This document shows positions 39,197 through 49,939 of a stretch of DNA of 64,000 nucleotides, piece by piece. Each line of letters starts with the position of its first letter. Position 1 is the stretch's first letter. The stretch spans positions 1 through 64,000 of the forward strand of contig JACXUM010000020.1 of NCBI GenBank assembly GCA_014763895.1. Direction: 5' to 3'. Below the pieces are notes generated by a model, which was not told the DNA's origin, made no database searches, and was given only the letters and a program-made list of their open reading frames with translations. The stretch comes from Campylobacterales bacterium. GTDB lineage: Bacteria > Campylobacterota > Campylobacteria > Campylobacterales > Sulfurovaceae. The translations under genes and the position numbers were made by a program.

Positions 39197-41103
39197 TCGA
39201 TCATGATTCTTCTGTCCACCGGCGAGATCGACAATGGCTGCATCATGTTAGTTGTAGAAGGATCTATCCTGAAAAGTGAAGTCTCTTTGGCCCTATCAAG
39301 GATGTTTTCCCCTTTGAGTGTGACGGTCATATCCTCATCCATATTCCAGCTGACCGAACTGGTCAGATCCCAGTAATTTTTCCAGTCAAGACTGTTGATA
39401 TGCCAAACCAACCCGTTATAAACGTCAAATTTTCCACACCTGTTAAACAATGAAAAATAGCCGCTGAAATCTTCCAATTCATCCAAACTAAAAATATGCC
39501 TGTAATCAGCATAATACACTTGTGTAGTCAATTTGCTGTCAATACTGAAATCATACTCAAAATTTAGAACCGTAAAGAAATACTGGGTATTGCCGCTATC
39601 CAAAACATTTTGTACCAATCCCTCTTCATCTTTCATAAAAAGTAGCATCAAACGGATGCGCTGTTGATCCGTACTATAGGCAAGCTCCTGGGTGATCCCT
39701 ATTGTCTTTTGCGGTTCGACCGATCTGGTAAGAGGACCACCGATATAACGATTGTAGGGATCCAAAGCAAACATTAAACGGTAAAGATAGGTTTTGTAGG
39801 TCCATTGATCATTATTCCAGATATATCCCAGACGTATCTGAACGAGATCATCATCTTCAACTCCCCCGTTTCTGGCAAAATGCATTCCTTCCACTCCAAA
39901 CGTAAGAAGTTCTCCTTCACCCAATGCATACTGGTCTTGGAAGAAAAGGGAAGCTATAGCTTCCTGGTCGAAATCAAGCGGGATATCACCAAATCCATTC
40001 TGTTTTACCCTATCAAGTTGTTTGACCCTCCCTTTGATCCCTGTTGAAATCCTGTGTTTGCCTATGGTTTGATTATACGTAAGTTCACCGGTATAGGTAC
40101 TGTTGGTTATCTTACCATCGAGCTGTGTAGTATAGGGTGAAAACAGCGCCAGATAGGCTAACTGATGATCATCCAGCATATAAATAGAACTCTTCAACCA
40201 ATCATAGGCAAACTGTGCGTGCCAGTGTTCATCTAGATCAATACCGTAATCCATATGGATATTCAGATAATCTACCCTGCTTTCTTCAGGCGTCGCATCA
40301 ACACTGTACCCTGCCAACGCATCAGTATTTTTTTTCATGACCTGAAGATGAAAGGACTGTTTCTCTGTCTTTATACTGGAAAAGAGCTGTGTCCTTTCAA
40401 AATCTCTCGATAAAGGGTGCGAAGTGCCGTTAGCGATTTTTTCCCGTTTGTCTTTGGTATGTGAAAAATTAACCATATAGGAAAGATCATTAACCTGCTG
40501 GGCACAACTGAATCTTTGATCATTATATCCCCTGCTGCCGCCTCTTAACCCAAACTTGCCGCCGCTGTCGCGTTTGGGGTCTTTGGAATAAAGAAAGATT
40601 GTAAGGTACGCCGGCTCCACAGAAGTTTCAAATGAAGGGATCATATAGTAAAACTCGATGTGATCCACAAAATCGATATCCATATCACCATAAAGCACAA
40701 GCCCGCTGCCGAGCCACCCTTGCGTGATCTCTACCCCATCTATATATAAACGTATAAAATTGCTTCTGTAAGGCTCAAAAGCTCCGCTTGTGAGGGGATC
40801 GGGCAAAGCAAATCTGTTTTCATGATAATAGACTACCGGCGTTGTCAAAAAAACATCTTTAAGTGTCCTGGCATGCATATTTTCAAGTTTTTCTCTGCTG
40901 TAAAGTACCAAATGCCCCTTATTTTCATCAACCGTTTTTTGGCTTAAAGCATTTTTCTGATTATACTCCTCCATCATGCTTTCAATACTCTGTGCCTGTG
41001 CATTGATATAAAACAATAATCCAAAGAGATAGAAACATCTCTTCATATATTTACTTTTTATCCTCATGACTTTCCCTATCTTTTCAATGATTTTAGTATA
41101 CAC
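39178..41103 (-). CDS. TonB-dependent receptor-like outer-membrane protein
   Basis: Plug-like segment (VLYSREKLENMHARTLKDVFLTTPVVYY, RLYIDGVEITQ), barrel, C-terminal MIEWEYTF. Confidence 0.8.
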   Translation of the reverse strand: MYTKIIEKIGKVMRIKSKYMKRCFYLFGLLFYINAQAQSIESMMEEYNQKNALSQKTVDENKGHLVLYSREKLENMHARTLKDVFLTTPVVYYHENRFALPDPLTSGAFEPYRSNFIRLYIDGVEITQGWLGSGLVLYGDMDIDFVDHIEFYYMIPSFETSVEPAYLTIFLYSKDPKRDSGGKFGLRGGSRGYNDQRFSCAQQVNDLSYMVNFSHTKDKREKIANGTSHPLSRDFERTQLFSSIKTEKQSFHLQVMKKNTDALAGYSVDATPEESRVDYLNIHMDYGIDLDEHWHAQFAYDWLKSSIYMLDDHQLAYLALFSPYTTQLDGKITNSTYTGELTYNQTIGKHRISTGIKGRVKQLDRVKQNGFGDIPLDFDQEAIASLFFQDQYALGEGELLTFGVEGMHFARNGGVEDDDLVQIRLGYIWNNDQWTYKTYLYRLMFALDPYNRYIGGPLTRSVEPQKTIGITQELAYSTDQQRIRLMLLFMKDEEGLVQNVLDSGNTQYFFTVLNFEYDFSIDSKLTTQVYYADYRHIFSLDELEDFSGYFSLFNRCGKFDVYNGLVWHINSLDWKNYWDLTSSVSWNMDEDMTVTLKGENILDRAKETSLFRIDPSTTNMMQPLSISPVDRRIMIEWEYTF

Positions 41104-41197
41104 TAAATTTAAAATAAAAATAAGTTTTTAGATATTTTTTATAAAATTAATTTTATACTTTAGATTATTCAATAAATCAAAAATATAAAGAAAAAAT

Positions 41198-42022
41198 ATG
41201 AGCGGATATGACGCATTTGAGATTTTGACAAAAGAATATTCGCTGAAACTCGCGACAGGCAATAAAGATTTTGAAGCTGTAAAAGAGGTGAGAGCCGAAG
41301 TATTTGCTCCTAAATACAAGATGTCACGTGAATATCTTGAAAATAAAGGTTACCTTTTCAGCAACGATGACCATCAATCCTTCATTTTTCTTTTGCAACA
41401 TAGACCAACGGGTAGATATGTAGGGACCGTAAGGAATTTTTTTATAAACAGTAAAACAACTGTGCAGCATATGCCCATGCAAAAAGACGGCCATGTAGAA
41501 GGGATCGAACGTCTCACGCAGGCTCTGCCTATTTGCGAAATCTCCCGCATGGCACTTTCAAATGATCTGCCATCTTATAAAAATCTTTCACAGCTTCAAT
41601 TAAGGACTTATTTAACGTTGGGTCTCATGATAGCAACCCGTATCAATTTTTTTCTTTATCGCTATGCAACAATTTTTGCCATTATGGAACCTTCCTTACA
41701 TCGGATACTTTCACGCCAAGGGGTCAATTTTGAACAAATCGGTGAACCGGTTGACTATTATGGAATGAGAACACCGTTCGCGATTGAGAGAAATAAACTC
41801 TTAAACGAAACGGAAGCATTCATGGGAACAATTACCAGGCATTATCTCAAACAACTCTGCAATGATCCAAAACCGTTCTGGGATTTTATCGACAACAACC
41901 CCTATCTTGACCGTTCGGATATCCGCTTAGACAAGATCTGTGAACTTTTCAAAAGTTATGGAGAGGATGTCGATCATGCACTTTTACTGGGTGAAAAAGA
42001 GCCTTCTCTTCACTTAGCTTAA
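41198..42022 (+). CDS. FeeM/exosortase-associated type N-acyltransferase (GNAT-like)
   Basis: CEISRMALSND, AIMEPSLHRILSRQGVNFEQIGEPVDYYGMRTPF. Confidence 0.7.
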   Translation: MSGYDAFEILTKEYSLKLATGNKDFEAVKEVRAEVFAPKYKMSREYLENKGYLFSNDDHQSFIFLLQHRPTGRYVGTVRNFFINSKTTVQHMPMQKDGHVEGIERLTQALPICEISRMALSNDLPSYKNLSQLQLRTYLTLGLMIATRINFFLYRYATIFAIMEPSLHRILSRQGVNFEQIGEPVDYYGMRTPFAIERNKLLNETEAFMGTITRHYLKQLCNDPKPFWDFIDNNPYLDRSDIRLDKICELFKSYGEDVDHALLLGEKEPSLHLA

Positions 42023-42024
42023 AT

Positions 42025-45000
42025 TCAAACCTTTACCCGATACATAACCGCATACATTAACGGTACATAAAAGAGGTTCAATACCGTAGCCCAAGCTATA
42101 CCAAATCCCAAGGATACTGCCATAGGCTGGAGGAGCAATGCCTGCCCGCTGGCAAAGAAGATCAAAGAAGAGAGCCCCAACACGGTCGTAACAGATGTAA
42201 GAATGATCGGTCTGAGCCTCAAGCTCGCCCTCTTGACCATCTCTTCAGGTGTACGTGCTGTTTTGATAAAATCAAGCATAATGATCCCGTCATTGACAAC
42301 AACCCCTGCAAGGCCGATGATCCCCATAACCCCAGGCAACGTCAGGTTGATACCCATCAGTTTGCTTCCTACCAGTGCCCCGACGATCGAAAGAGGGATG
42401 GTTGAGAGTATGATCAGAGGCAGAACAAGAGAATTGAACATCCATACCAACGAAATAAAGATCAGGAACATCGCGATCATCATGGCCTGCATCATCTCTT
42501 TTTTAACTTTCGAGCTCTCTTTCTCTTCACCTTTGATGAGGACGTTTACCCCGCTTTGACGGATCTCTTTTAAAAGCGGCTGTAATTTCTCCATTACCTC
42601 TGCAGATACGATCTTTTCACTTTCAACCCTGGCAAAAACAGAACGCACCTTTTCGCCATTGTCTTTAAATATCTTGACAAAACTCTTTTGATAGTAAAAA
42701 TCACACACATCCGACAACCTTACGATCTGGCTTCCATCAGGCGTCATGATCTTAAAATTACCGATCGCAGAAGAATCCTGTTTATACGCATCTTCTATCC
42801 TGACGCGTATCAATCCTTTGGCATTGAACATTTTGGCATATTCGGCTTTCAAAAATGCCCCCCTAAGCACGTTTGTGACATACCCTTCGCTCATGCCCAA
42901 GGATTGTCCGTATTCATTTACCCTAAGCTTCAACTCCCGTTCGCCTTCATTGGCATTATCAGAAATATCCTCTACCCCATCGATGGAAGAGAGACGTTCT
43001 TCTACTTTGTGCAATACTTCAATCACTTTATTTTCATCAGTAAAAGCAAATCCTATCTCGATGTCATGTCCAACAAGTCCTGTCTGCTGTACATAGATAT
43101 TGAATTCTTCAAAGAGATTTTTACCGCTGATCTGAAGATTTTTGAATTTTTTCCCGACATTTTCCTGCACTTCCTTAACGATCTGTTGTGCTTTTCTCTC
43201 CCGGATCATATCACTATCGTCATATTCCAGTGAAAAAAGCGGATTGATATATCTGTCAAAGAAGTTTTCAGGCGCTTGTTCATGAAGATTGATAAAGATT
43301 TGAAAGAGGTTCTCTCCCGTCTCAAAACTCTGATCGGGATTGAATTTAAATCCTATTACCGATGTTACAGAATCTACTGCACTTTTATCCAAAGACTTCA
43401 GCAACTCTTCTTCAATCCGTGTAACATACGCTTCCGTATTGTTAAGATCATTATTGATATTTACTTTCCCGTTGATGTAAATTTGTTGAGCATCAAATTC
43501 CGGAAATAACTGAAATTTTGTGATCTTTGCCATCATGATCGTACTTAGAATGATAAATAGAACCAAACCGATCAGAGAACGCCACTTCTTTTGCAGCAAT
43601 TTTGACAAAAAATTCGTATATCTACTTGTAAGATACTTCCATGAAGTCGTCTCATCTTCGATCTTTTTGATCTTACCGATACTAAAAAGCTCCTGGGCAT
43701 GCAACGGTAGAAAATAAAAGGCTTCAAAAAGCGAGCTTAGAAGTAAAATGCTGATCATTACAGGCAGAACCTGCATGAACATCCCCATCTTCCCGCTCAT
43801 GATCAAAAGTGGCAAAAAAGCAAAAACCGTTGTCAGCGTTGCTGTCACAACAGCAGGAAACATCTCAAGCGCTCCGTCAACCGCAGCATCTTTTGGCGAT
43901 TTCCCGGCTTCCAAATGCCTATAGATGTTCTCCGCTACAACAATCGCTTCATCCACCAACATTCCCAGTGCGATCAATGCCCCAAGCAGGGTAAGCATAT
44001 TCAAACTGTACCCTATCAGATCAGCCGCAATGATCGCGACCATGAAACTAGTCGGTATCCCAAGAGCAACCACCCATGCGATCCGTGAATTCACACTTAA
44101 AAAAAGGGCCAGAAAAACCAAAATAAGACCAAAAATGATATTGGAAGAGACTAAATTCAAACGGTTTTTCACCCAGATGGACGTATCGGTATAGGCTTCA
44201 AACGTGATATTTTTGTATTTGTCATTATAGGTTTTTAAAATCTCTCTGACTTCTTTGCTTAAAGCGATCGCATTGCCGGCCTTGCTTTTGTTGATATTCA
44301 AAGAGACATTCTGTTTACCGTTAAAATGCGAAAGCTGTTGGGCCTCTCCAAGCCCATAGCTGACCTTTGCCACATCCCCCAGCCGAAACTGTTTATTCCC
44401 GATATGGATTAAGACAGATCCAAGTGCTTTGGCGTCTTTTTCCCCGTTGATCGTAGAGATATAAAGATGATCTCCCTGCCCATCCAATGTGCCTGCCGGA
44501 AAAATCGAAGAGATTGATGATATCGCTTGATATATTGCCGCTTTATCCAACCCATAAGCATCCAGCTTTTTCTGGTCAAGTTCTATCAATACTTCCTCAT
44601 CGGCATCTCCCCGTATCAAAATCCCGCTGAGATCCTTGATAAGCGACAGCCTGCTTTTAAGGTCATTGGCAGCATCCAATAATACAGACTTCTCTACGTC
44701 TCCGGAAATTGCCACAAGAAGCAGAGGATAATCATGGATCATGATCTTTGCAATCGGTTCATTCATATCCGATGGGAGGTCTTTTCTGATATTGGAGATG
44801 ATATCTTTGACATCCGACAGAACCAATTGCGGATCATTCCCCGGTTTGATATCCGAAGTAATCGTAAAAAACCCGTTTTGTATCACCGTATCGATCGTGT
44901 CGATTTCAGAAAGGCTTTTGAGCTCATCTTCGATCTGTGCAACTGCCATTTTATCAAGCACATTCGCACTCGCACCCGCATAACTGCCGGTAATGGATAT

Positions 45001-45135
45001 CTGATCGAGCGTGGAGGGAGGAAAGATCTCTTTGGCGATATTTTGATAGGCAAAGATGGACAACAAAAGCATAAACACAAGCAAGATATGATTGATAATC
45101 GGTCTATCAACAGCAAAACGTAAAAAACGTCTCAT
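42025..45135 (-). CDS. RND-superfamily efflux transporter
   Basis: 1036 aa, 12-TM RND layout, MRRFLRFAVDRPIINHILLVF, GALIALGMLVDEAIVVAENI. Confidence 0.92.
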   Translation of the reverse strand: MRRFLRFAVDRPIINHILLVFMLLLSIFAYQNIAKEIFPPSTLDQISITGSYAGASANVLDKMAVAQIEDELKSLSEIDTIDTVIQNGFFTITSDIKPGNDPQLVLSDVKDIISNIRKDLPSDMNEPIAKIMIHDYPLLLVAISGDVEKSVLLDAANDLKSRLSLIKDLSGILIRGDADEEVLIELDQKKLDAYGLDKAAIYQAISSISSIFPAGTLDGQGDHLYISTINGEKDAKALGSVLIHIGNKQFRLGDVAKVSYGLGEAQQLSHFNGKQNVSLNINKSKAGNAIALSKEVREILKTYNDKYKNITFEAYTDTSIWVKNRLNLVSSNIIFGLILVFLALFLSVNSRIAWVVALGIPTSFMVAIIAADLIGYSLNMLTLLGALIALGMLVDEAIVVAENIYRHLEAGKSPKDAAVDGALEMFPAVVTATLTTVFAFLPLLIMSGKMGMFMQVLPVMISILLLSSLFEAFYFLPLHAQELFSIGKIKKIEDETTSWKYLTSRYTNFLSKLLQKKWRSLIGLVLFIILSTIMMAKITKFQLFPEFDAQQIYINGKVNINNDLNNTEAYVTRIEEELLKSLDKSAVDSVTSVIGFKFNPDQSFETGENLFQIFINLHEQAPENFFDRYINPLFSLEYDDSDMIRERKAQQIVKEVQENVGKKFKNLQISGKNLFEEFNIYVQQTGLVGHDIEIGFAFTDENKVIEVLHKVEERLSSIDGVEDISDNANEGERELKLRVNEYGQSLGMSEGYVTNVLRGAFLKAEYAKMFNAKGLIRVRIEDAYKQDSSAIGNFKIMTPDGSQIVRLSDVCDFYYQKSFVKIFKDNGEKVRSVFARVESEKIVSAEVMEKLQPLLKEIRQSGVNVLIKGEEKESSKVKKEMMQAMMIAMFLIFISLVWMFNSLVLPLIILSTIPLSIVGALVGSKLMGINLTLPGVMGIIGLAGVVVNDGIIMLDFIKTARTPEEMVKRASLRLRPIILTSVTTVLGLSSLIFFASGQALLLQPMAVSLGFGIAWATVLNLFYVPLMYAVMYRVKV

Positions 45136-45411
45136 TTACTTTTCCTCATTCTCATCGATGACAAAAATCGTATCCGTTACCCTGTTTTTAAATTTCAATG
45201 CTTCAACGTTTTGCTGTAAAAGAGATTTCTCTGCCTTTAGCGTATCAACCTCCTGCTGGATAGTATTTACCGCTTTACTCTCATAGTAGATCTGATTGCC
45301 AAGATAGATCTTGATCAAAGTCAGGATCAATACGATGGCCATCGACATAAAAATGATAGTGATCATACGAAAAGTAATACCTTCCGGTTTTGATTTTTTG
45401 ACAGTTTTCAT
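45136..45411 (-). CDS. FtsL-like single-TM coiled-coil protein
   Basis: 91 aa, one TM plus coiled coil, directly downstream of rsmH. Confidence 0.55.
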   Translation of the reverse strand: MKTVKKSKPEGITFRMITIIFMSMAIVLILTLIKIYLGNQIYYESKAVNTIQQEVDTLKAEKSLLQQNVEALKFKNRVTDTIFVIDENEEK

Positions 45412-46326
45412 CTATTTGAACCTAAAACTCCGTAATTTTGCCGATCTGCTTCTAGGATTGAGTTTGAGCTCTTCTTTGGTAGCTGTAATGGGTTTTCTTG
45501 TAAGCATTTTCCCAAGAGCATGGCCTTTTCCACAGGTACAGCGTACGGCATGCGGATCACAGATACAATCGGTGCTCCATTTTTTGAAACGCTCTTTCAC
45601 CAGCCGGTCTTCCAAGGAGTGAAACGTAATAAGGGAAATGATCTCACCTGGATAGTGTTTGGCTTCTATCGCATCAAGCAATCCTTCTATTTCGCCAAGT
45701 TCATTATTCACCTCGATACGGATAGCCTGGAACATCAACGTAGCAGGATGTATCTTCCCCTGAGGTCCTAACACCTTTTTGGCAAGTTCGCTTAACTCTT
45801 TTGCACTTTGGATAGATGCTTTGGAACGCGCTTCGATGATGGCACCGGAAAGCTTTTTATAAGAACGTATCTCGCCGTAAATATCAAAAATATATTCAAG
45901 TTTCTCTCTAGGATAGGTATTGACAACTTCATAAGCGGATATCCCCGAAGCAGGATCCATTCGCATATCCAACGTTTCGCTTTCAAAGCCAAATCCCCGC
46001 TCTTTCTTATCCAATTGTAAAGAAGATACACCAAAATCCGCCAACAATGCAACGATCGGTTCCTCCCTAAGAGTAGGAACTACCGTAGCGAAGGTTCCTT
46101 TATACAATGTACTTCTGTCTTGGTAAGGTTCAAGACGTTTTTGGGAAAATGCCAAAGCCTCATCATCCCTGTCGATACCGATATGTTTGAGATACGGGTA
46201 CCTTTGAAGTATATGAAAGCTATGACCGGCATATCCCAAAGTACAGTCCACAAAATACCCTTCTTTTGCATCAGCAAAACTCTCCAATACCTCATCAAGA
46301 AGAACAGGAATATGCGGGATATCCAT
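45412..46326 (-). CDS. rsmH: 16S rRNA m4C1402 methyltransferase
   Basis: HIPVLLDEVLE, DCTLGYAGHS, DFGVSSLQLD. Confidence 0.96.
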   Translation of the reverse strand: MDIPHIPVLLDEVLESFADAKEGYFVDCTLGYAGHSFHILQRYPYLKHIGIDRDDEALAFSQKRLEPYQDRSTLYKGTFATVVPTLREEPIVALLADFGVSSLQLDKKERGFGFESETLDMRMDPASGISAYEVVNTYPREKLEYIFDIYGEIRSYKKLSGAIIEARSKASIQSAKELSELAKKVLGPQGKIHPATLMFQAIRIEVNNELGEIEGLLDAIEAKHYPGEIISLITFHSLEDRLVKERFKKWSTDCICDPHAVRCTCGKGHALGKMLTRKPITATKEELKLNPRSRSAKLRSFRFK

Positions 46327-46399
46327 CTTTTTCCTTTCACTACAAAAAGCATCATTGCTTTATTATTGCCTAATTTTGATGTTATAATACCCAAATTAG

Positions 46400-46993
46400 A
46401 TGAAAAAGGTTTTTATAGCAATGGATAGATATCTTATTGAAGACATCAAACATGTTTCACTCTCTATGTTCAACAAAAACTTCTTCGGAGTCTTTCACGG
46501 CTCCATTTCAGCCAGGGTTTCAACTTCTGGTTTTCTTATTAATAAAAAAAATGCCATTCTCGATGAGATCAACGAAGACTCATTGATCAGACTGGATTGT
46601 CAAAAAAGAGATTACCGGTGGTCAGAAGCAAATCAAGATGTTGCCATCCATGAACATATCTACCAAAATATTCCTAGTGCCAAATACGTCTGCTATACGA
46701 TGCCTCCCTATGCCACCGCTTATTCACTTAAACATGGGAAGGTCTCTCCTGCAGATTATTTCGGACAAAAGATCCTGGGTGAGGTGATCGTCTATGATCC
46801 CAAAAATATGGACGATTGGCTTGAACGTGCTCCGCATGAAATCCCCCGTTTTTTCCAGAAACATGAATCTCATCTCCTTCTGATCAAAGGTTTCGGACTC
46901 ATCTCCTACGACCGTGATATCATTGAGATGGCAAAAAAAGTCTCTATTTTAGAGAATTCATGCCGTTTATTGGGGCTAAGTGCCAATCTGTAA
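46400..46993 (+). CDS. Class II aldolase/adducin family protein
   Basis: 197 aa; FHGSISARVSTSGFLI and HLLLIKGFGLISYDRD. Confidence 0.75.
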   Translation: MKKVFIAMDRYLIEDIKHVSLSMFNKNFFGVFHGSISARVSTSGFLINKKNAILDEINEDSLIRLDCQKRDYRWSEANQDVAIHEHIYQNIPSAKYVCYTMPPYATAYSLKHGKVSPADYFGQKILGEVIVYDPKNMDDWLERAPHEIPRFFQKHESHLLLIKGFGLISYDRDIIEMAKKVSILENSCRLLGLSANL

Positions 46994-46996
46994 CGG

Positions 46997-48438
46997 TTAA
47001 AACTTTTTCCAGAAAGAACGGCTCAACATTACAAAAACCGTATAGAACTCGAGCCTACCTATGATCATGGCAAATGAGAGGACCCACAGGTCCATATCAC
47101 TGAAAACACTGAAGTTTTGGGCCGGTCCAACCTGCCCAAAACCAGGACCGATATTTCCAACAACAGCCAAAGAACCTGAGATAGCCGTCATCATATCAAA
47201 ACCGCTTGCATAAATATAAAATGCCGTAGCAAAAACGGTGAATACGAAAAGAAAAAAGAAGCCGAACGTCGAACTCAATATGCGCTCAGGCATTTTTACA
47301 TTATCAACAAATACCGAGATAAAAGCATTAGGATGCGTGACGCGCTTGAATTCAGCAAATAAAGCCTTGAAAATGATCACGTAACGGATCACTTTAACCC
47401 CTCCTGCTGTTGATCCAGCATTTCCTCCGGTAAACATGGCGATAAATACGATAACAATCGCCAACGATCCCCATTTCTCATAATCCAGTGTCGCAAATCC
47501 CGTCGTTGTCATCACTGAGGCTATCGTGAAAAACGCATGTTTTGCACTAAAGTAAAACGTATCCTGACTGTCAATAAAATGAGCCAGTGTCAACATCACC
47601 GATAAAATGAGAAAAATATTTAAATACCATTTAACCTCTTCACTTTTATAACCGCTTAAATCTTTATAGTAAAACTTGATATGGGCCAGAAAGTTAATAC
47701 CTGAAAGCAGCATAAAAACAGTCGTTACCCAGATAATACCATCTTCTTTGAAGTATCCCAAAGAAGCATTTTTGGTAGAGAAACCACCTGTTGAAATCGT
47801 TGAAAAAGCATGATTGACTGCATCAAACCAGTTCATACCGCATATTTTCAGTAATACCATGTCAATGACGGTCAATGCAACATAAATCCCCCATAAACTC
47901 AATGCGGTATCTTTGATTTTGGGCGTAAGTTTTTCCAGTTGTATTCCGGTCGATTCCGCTTTAAAAAGGCTCAAACTGCCCGTCGGGTTGATCATTGACA
48001 AAAGTCCCACTCCCAAAACAATGATCCCCATCCCTCCAAGCCAATGCATCGGGCTGCGATGGAAAAGTATCATATCCGGCAATTTTTCCAAATCTCCATA
48101 AACAGTCGCACCAGTCGTTGTAAACCCGCTTATCGCTTCAAAAAAAGCGCCAGAAAACGAAATTGGGGCATAAAGATAAAGCGGCATAGCACCTGCGATA
48201 CCGATCATGATCCAAAGAAAATTAACCGAAAAGATACTCTCTTTGATCGTAAAACGGATAGCATGCCTTCTCAATGTGAGCCATATCAAAAAATTTAATA
48301 CAAAAAAGACAACATCTACAATCAGAAGTTCATGATACAGTTCTCCGTATATCATCCCCACGATCACATCAAGGCAGAAAAGAGACTTAGTGCCATCCCT
48401 ATCAGGCTTAACAATTTAAAAATATTTTTATAGTTCAT
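46997..48438 (-). CDS. Trk-type potassium transporter TrkH with frame break near its 5' end
   Basis: Main ORF 46997-48367 (SGFTTTGATVY, TGGNAGSTAGGVKV). Upstream ATG at 48438 encodes MNYKNIFKLLSLIGMALSLF in another frame, joining at a T4 run (48378-48381). Confidence 0.85.
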
Positions 48439-48465
48439 AGATCCAGCTTTTTACTTTTAGCGATA

Positions 48466-49742
48466 TCATATGCTCGCAAAATACAACGATAACATCATTT
48501 CTTTCCCAGTAATTGGTCTCTCAAAAGGATGTAATACCCCTTCCCGTATGATAAAAGCGGATACATCGTTCATATTCTTAAAGGGTTTCAGTGTTTTATG
48601 GATCAGTGTAGAATCAGTGAATATTTTACGAAGATAGATATTGGCTTTCCCGCCGCAAAATTTCCTTTCCATAACTACATCACTCGAATAGATACGCTCG
48701 ATAATCTCATTATAGGCGCTCATTTTCGGTCCGCGTACGACAACGATCCCCAAGGCATGCATTAAATTATAATATTCCAGCTCATTGATAATGGCAACTA
48801 CTTTACGTATGCCATGTTCTCTGGCCTCCAAACACTTGATGATATTGTATTCATCGTTGCTGGTCGCAGCAATCATCATATCGGCATGTTCAAGCCCCTC
48901 TTCTTCAAAAAGTGCTTCCGTGCCATATTTGCTATTAATAACCAGAACTGTCCCGTCAAGTGCTTCATCTGCACGCTCACACAACTGGATATCTTTATCT
49001 ACAAGCTTTATCTTTTTACCCCTTTCTTTAAGAGATTTTGCGATGGAAACACCAACCTCTCCTGCCCCAAAAATCACACATCCGTTGATCGATTGGGGTT
49101 CATGTGTCTCCAATAAACCGCTTAGATATCGTATCCTCTCCGCTTCTCCAAAAAAATAGACTAGATCGTCTTTTTGGATAAACTCTTTTTGGCTTGGAAC
49201 AAAAAAATGCTTATTGCGTTCTATTCCGATGATCTGGCAACGTTCATTTTGCAGATTTGCCAAACCTGTATGGTTTGATGCACGAACCGAAACAAGTTTG
49301 AAATCTGTATATTTGAAATGTTTCACATTGTTTGCTTTGGGATAATCGAGCAAACCGGCCACTGTTGCAGAGGTTAACTGTAAAGGAAAAATTGTTTCGG
49401 ATATAGAGAGTTTATCCTTGATGGCACTTTTTGCAAAAGAAGTATTGCGCAACCGGATAAATTTGCGTTTGACATCGATCACATCATCTGCGATCAGGGT
49501 AGAGATAAGGTTGGCTTCATCCACATCCGTAACAGCTATGAAGAGATCGGCTTTTTCAACAACAAGCTTTTTATACGTTGATGGATCCTCTATATCTCCA
49601 TGTACAACCAGGATATCCAAACTCTCCTGCAACCGTTTAAGCGCTTCTGCATTCCGATCAATTACCGTTACACATGGATAACAGAAAGTGTCTTGGCAAG
49701 ATGGAAACCTACGCGCCCGGCTCCGGCTATGATAATATTCAT
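48466..49742 (-). CDS. trkA: TrkA potassium-uptake regulator with frame break near its 5' end
   Basis: Main ORF 48466-49632 (RCK domains). ATG at 49742 encodes MNIIIAGAGRVGFHLAKTLSVIHV* in another frame. Confidence 0.88.
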
Positions 49743-49939
49743 TGATTATTTCTTCTTAAGCAGTTCATTCATTTACTCCTATGAAGCATTATACTTATCT
49801 AAAATTCTATAGCAACTGCCATATTGTTAACCTGAAGTTTAAATAGGTTTTAAATTTGATTTTATATAGCGTGTCAACACTTTTAAAAAGAGTTGTGTAA
49901 AGCTTAGTTCTGTTATACTTTTCCCACGATACTTACCTG

